A program made the position numbers and the translations under genes. A DNA stretch of 64,000 bases from Ferranicluibacter rubi. Lineage in GTDB: Bacteria > Pseudomonadota > Alphaproteobacteria > Rhizobiales > Rhizobiaceae. Below are positions 63,149 to 64,000 of the stretch, piece after piece; the first letter of the stretch is position 1, and each line of letters starts with the position of its first letter. The stretch spans positions 62,001 to 126,000 of the forward strand of contig NZ_JAANCM010000006.1 in NCBI RefSeq assembly GCF_011603255.1, read 5' to 3'. The notes beneath the pieces are model-generated. The model was not told the origin of the DNA. It saw only the letters and a program-made list of their open reading frames with translations, and did no database searches.

Positions 63149-63630
63149 TGACCGGTTTGAACCCATCCACATCCGGCACCGGCGGCACGCTTGAGATCAT
63201 CGCCTTCAGGCTGCACGGGCAGGAATTCTGTGTCCGCACGACGACCATCCGCGAGATTCGCGGATGGGGCCCGGCCACCCCGATCCCGCATGCCCCGCCG
63301 GATGTCATCGGCGTGATGAACCTGCGCGGCACGGTGATCCCGATCATCGATCTGGCCAACAAGCTCGGCATGGCCAGCACCGAGCCGACCCCACGCAGCG
63401 CCATCGTCGTGGCCGAAATACACGGCATGGCGATGGGCCTCATCGTCGATGGCGTCTCCGACATCCTGACGGTCTCCGAAAACCTGCTGCAGCCGGTCCC
63501 CGAGATCAGCATTTCCCCCGGCATGCACTATGCCGACGGTATCATCGCCCAGCCGGACGGAATGATCTGCTTTCTCAATCTGGAACGCATGTTCGAGAAG
63601 GGGGAGACTGCAGAGATGGTCGCGGCGTAA
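63148..63630 (+). CDS. cheW: CheW chemotaxis coupling protein
   Basis: 160 residues, a single CheW domain from about 13 to 150: LEIIAFRLHGQEFCVRTTTIREIRGW, then HAPPDVIGVMNLRGTVIPIIDLANKLG and ILTVSENLLQPVPEISISPGMHYADGIIAQPDGMICFLNLERMF. It couples receptors to CheA in the cytoplasm. Its ATG overlaps the MCP stop by one base, so receptor and coupler are made together. No cheA or cheY lies in the window, so it must work with a kinase encoded elsewhere. A hairpin terminator follows directly. Confidence 0.95.
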   Translation: MTGLNPSTSGTGGTLEIIAFRLHGQEFCVRTTTIREIRGWGPATPIPHAPPDVIGVMNLRGTVIPIIDLANKLGMASTEPTPRSAIVVAEIHGMAMGLIVDGVSDILTVSENLLQPVPEISISPGMHYADGIIAQPDGMICFLNLERMFEKGETAEMVAA

Positions 63631-63639
63631 AGCCTCCGA

Positions 63640-63674
63640 TCTGGCGAACGCCTAAGAAGGCTTTCGCCAGATTT
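63640..63674 (+). terminator. Terminator after cheW
   Basis: TCTGGCGAA (63640-63648) pairs with TTCGCCAGA (63663-63671), with an inner GCCT/AGGC stem, followed by TTT. It starts ten bases after the cheW stop. Confidence 0.75.
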
Positions 63675-63716
63675 CGACTGTGCATTCGCTACTCGTTACG
63701 GAAAAAATAGCACGCC

Positions 63717-64000
63717 TCACGGAAGGGGCGTCAGAGACACGCCGGTTTCTGCATCGAACAGATGCATCTGGTTCATGTTGACGGAGAGAACGATGTCCTC
63801 TCCCGCCCGGGCGCCCGCTTCCGGGTCGATGCTGGCGCAGAGGGTGGTCGTTCCCACGTCGAAATAGATCATGGTCGAGGGACCGAGCGGCTCCACAAGG
63901 TCGATCCGGGCGGTCAGCGCTGCGTAGCCCGAGCGCTGCTGTGCGGCGCTCACGGCTTCCGGGCGGATGCCGAAGGTGACCGGGCGACCTGTTCTGGACG
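63717..64000 (-). CDS. Sugar-type ABC ATPase, C-terminal (TOBE) part (partial)
   Basis: Only the C-terminal ~94 residues lie in the window; the open frame continues past the right edge. It reads RPVTFGIRPEAVSAAQQ at the edge, then TARIDLVEPLGPSTMIYFDVGTTTLCASIDPEAGARAGEDIVLSVNMNQMHLFDAETGVSL. This is the OB/TOBE regulatory domain of MalK/UgpC-type ATPases, with the standard GIRPE and HLFD segments. The stop TGA is at 63717-63719. It is the last gene of an importer operon encoded to the right, whose sugar cannot be told from this part. Confidence 0.9.
   Translation of the reverse strand, partial: SRTGRPVTFGIRPEAVSAAQQRSGYAALTARIDLVEPLGPSTMIYFDVGTTTLCASIDPEAGARAGEDIVLSVNMNQMHLFDAETGVSLTPLP

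Noticed and set aside
61235-63172. 645-residue minus-strand open frame
   Set aside because: Antisense to the chemoreceptor gene; rich in Gly/Asp/Arg, with no domain. The receptor frame has complete TM, HAMP and signalling motifs.

Overview
The window looks like part of a secondary replicon (large plasmid or chromid) of a Rhizobiaceae-type alphaproteobacterium. The evidence is a complete repABC replication/partition module (49.4-53.6 kb, minus strand) with a putative counter-transcribed RNA and two perfect 16-bp parS palindromes, GC-rich coding sequence, many ABC importers and catabolic operons, and rhizobial-style chemoreceptors. No rRNA, tRNA, CRISPR, transposase or phage gene was seen. The species cannot be named from the sequence alone.

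Layout. (1) 0-8.6 kb: a partial family-5 solute-binding protein gene (minus) diverges from an operon for a complete peptide-type ABC importer with a fused double ATPase, an SsuD-like flavin monooxygenase and an Eis-like acetyltransferase. (2) 8.9-11.1 kb: a chemoreceptor. (3) 11.2-20.4 kb: a second peptide-type ABC importer whose fused ATPase is separated from its permeases, together with a SelA-fold PLP enzyme, a metal-dependent amidohydrolase, a RidA protein and an IclR regulator. (4) 20.8-22.6 kb: an 8-oxoguanine deaminase-like enzyme and an AhpD-like protein. (5) 22.7-40.6 kb: a LacI-headed, roughly 16-kb run of 14 minus-strand genes (Gfo/Idh oxidoreductase, CoA-transferase, enoyl-CoA hydratase, aldehyde dehydrogenase, sugar ABC importer, two GMC oxidoreductases, an SDR, glycerate kinase, HbpS-like protein), closed by a terminator. 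It diverges from a DUF993 gene, and two LacI-type palindromes lie in the divergent region. (6) 40.7-49.2 kb: an organosulfur operon, msuE-sfnG-(branched-chain-amino-acid-type ABC importer)-sfnB. (7) 49.4-54.2 kb: repABC, parS and a small WGR-domain gene. (8) 54.4-56.9 kb: a TPP riboswitch with thiC standing alone, then a small membrane protein. (9) 57.2-63.6 kb: two more chemoreceptors, a PAS-PAS-HTH regulator and cheW. (10) The right edge cuts an ABC ATPase gene.

How the parts may work together. A 15-bp promoter element, TATWAAAWCYATAGA, occurs upstream of the left partial SBP gene, the importer/monooxygenase operon at 1.09 kb and the msuE-sfnG operon. In the last two, 19 consecutive bases are identical. 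I infer one sulfur-limitation regulon spread over both ends of this segment, in which the single FMN reductase (MsuE) could feed both flavin monooxygenases. The LacI operon reads as one catabolic route for an imported carbohydrate or glycoside that is oxidised, cleaved and finished through aldehyde, CoA-thioester and glycerate intermediates; its substrate is unknown. Functional calls rest on recognisable motifs and family resemblance read by eye; no database search was run.
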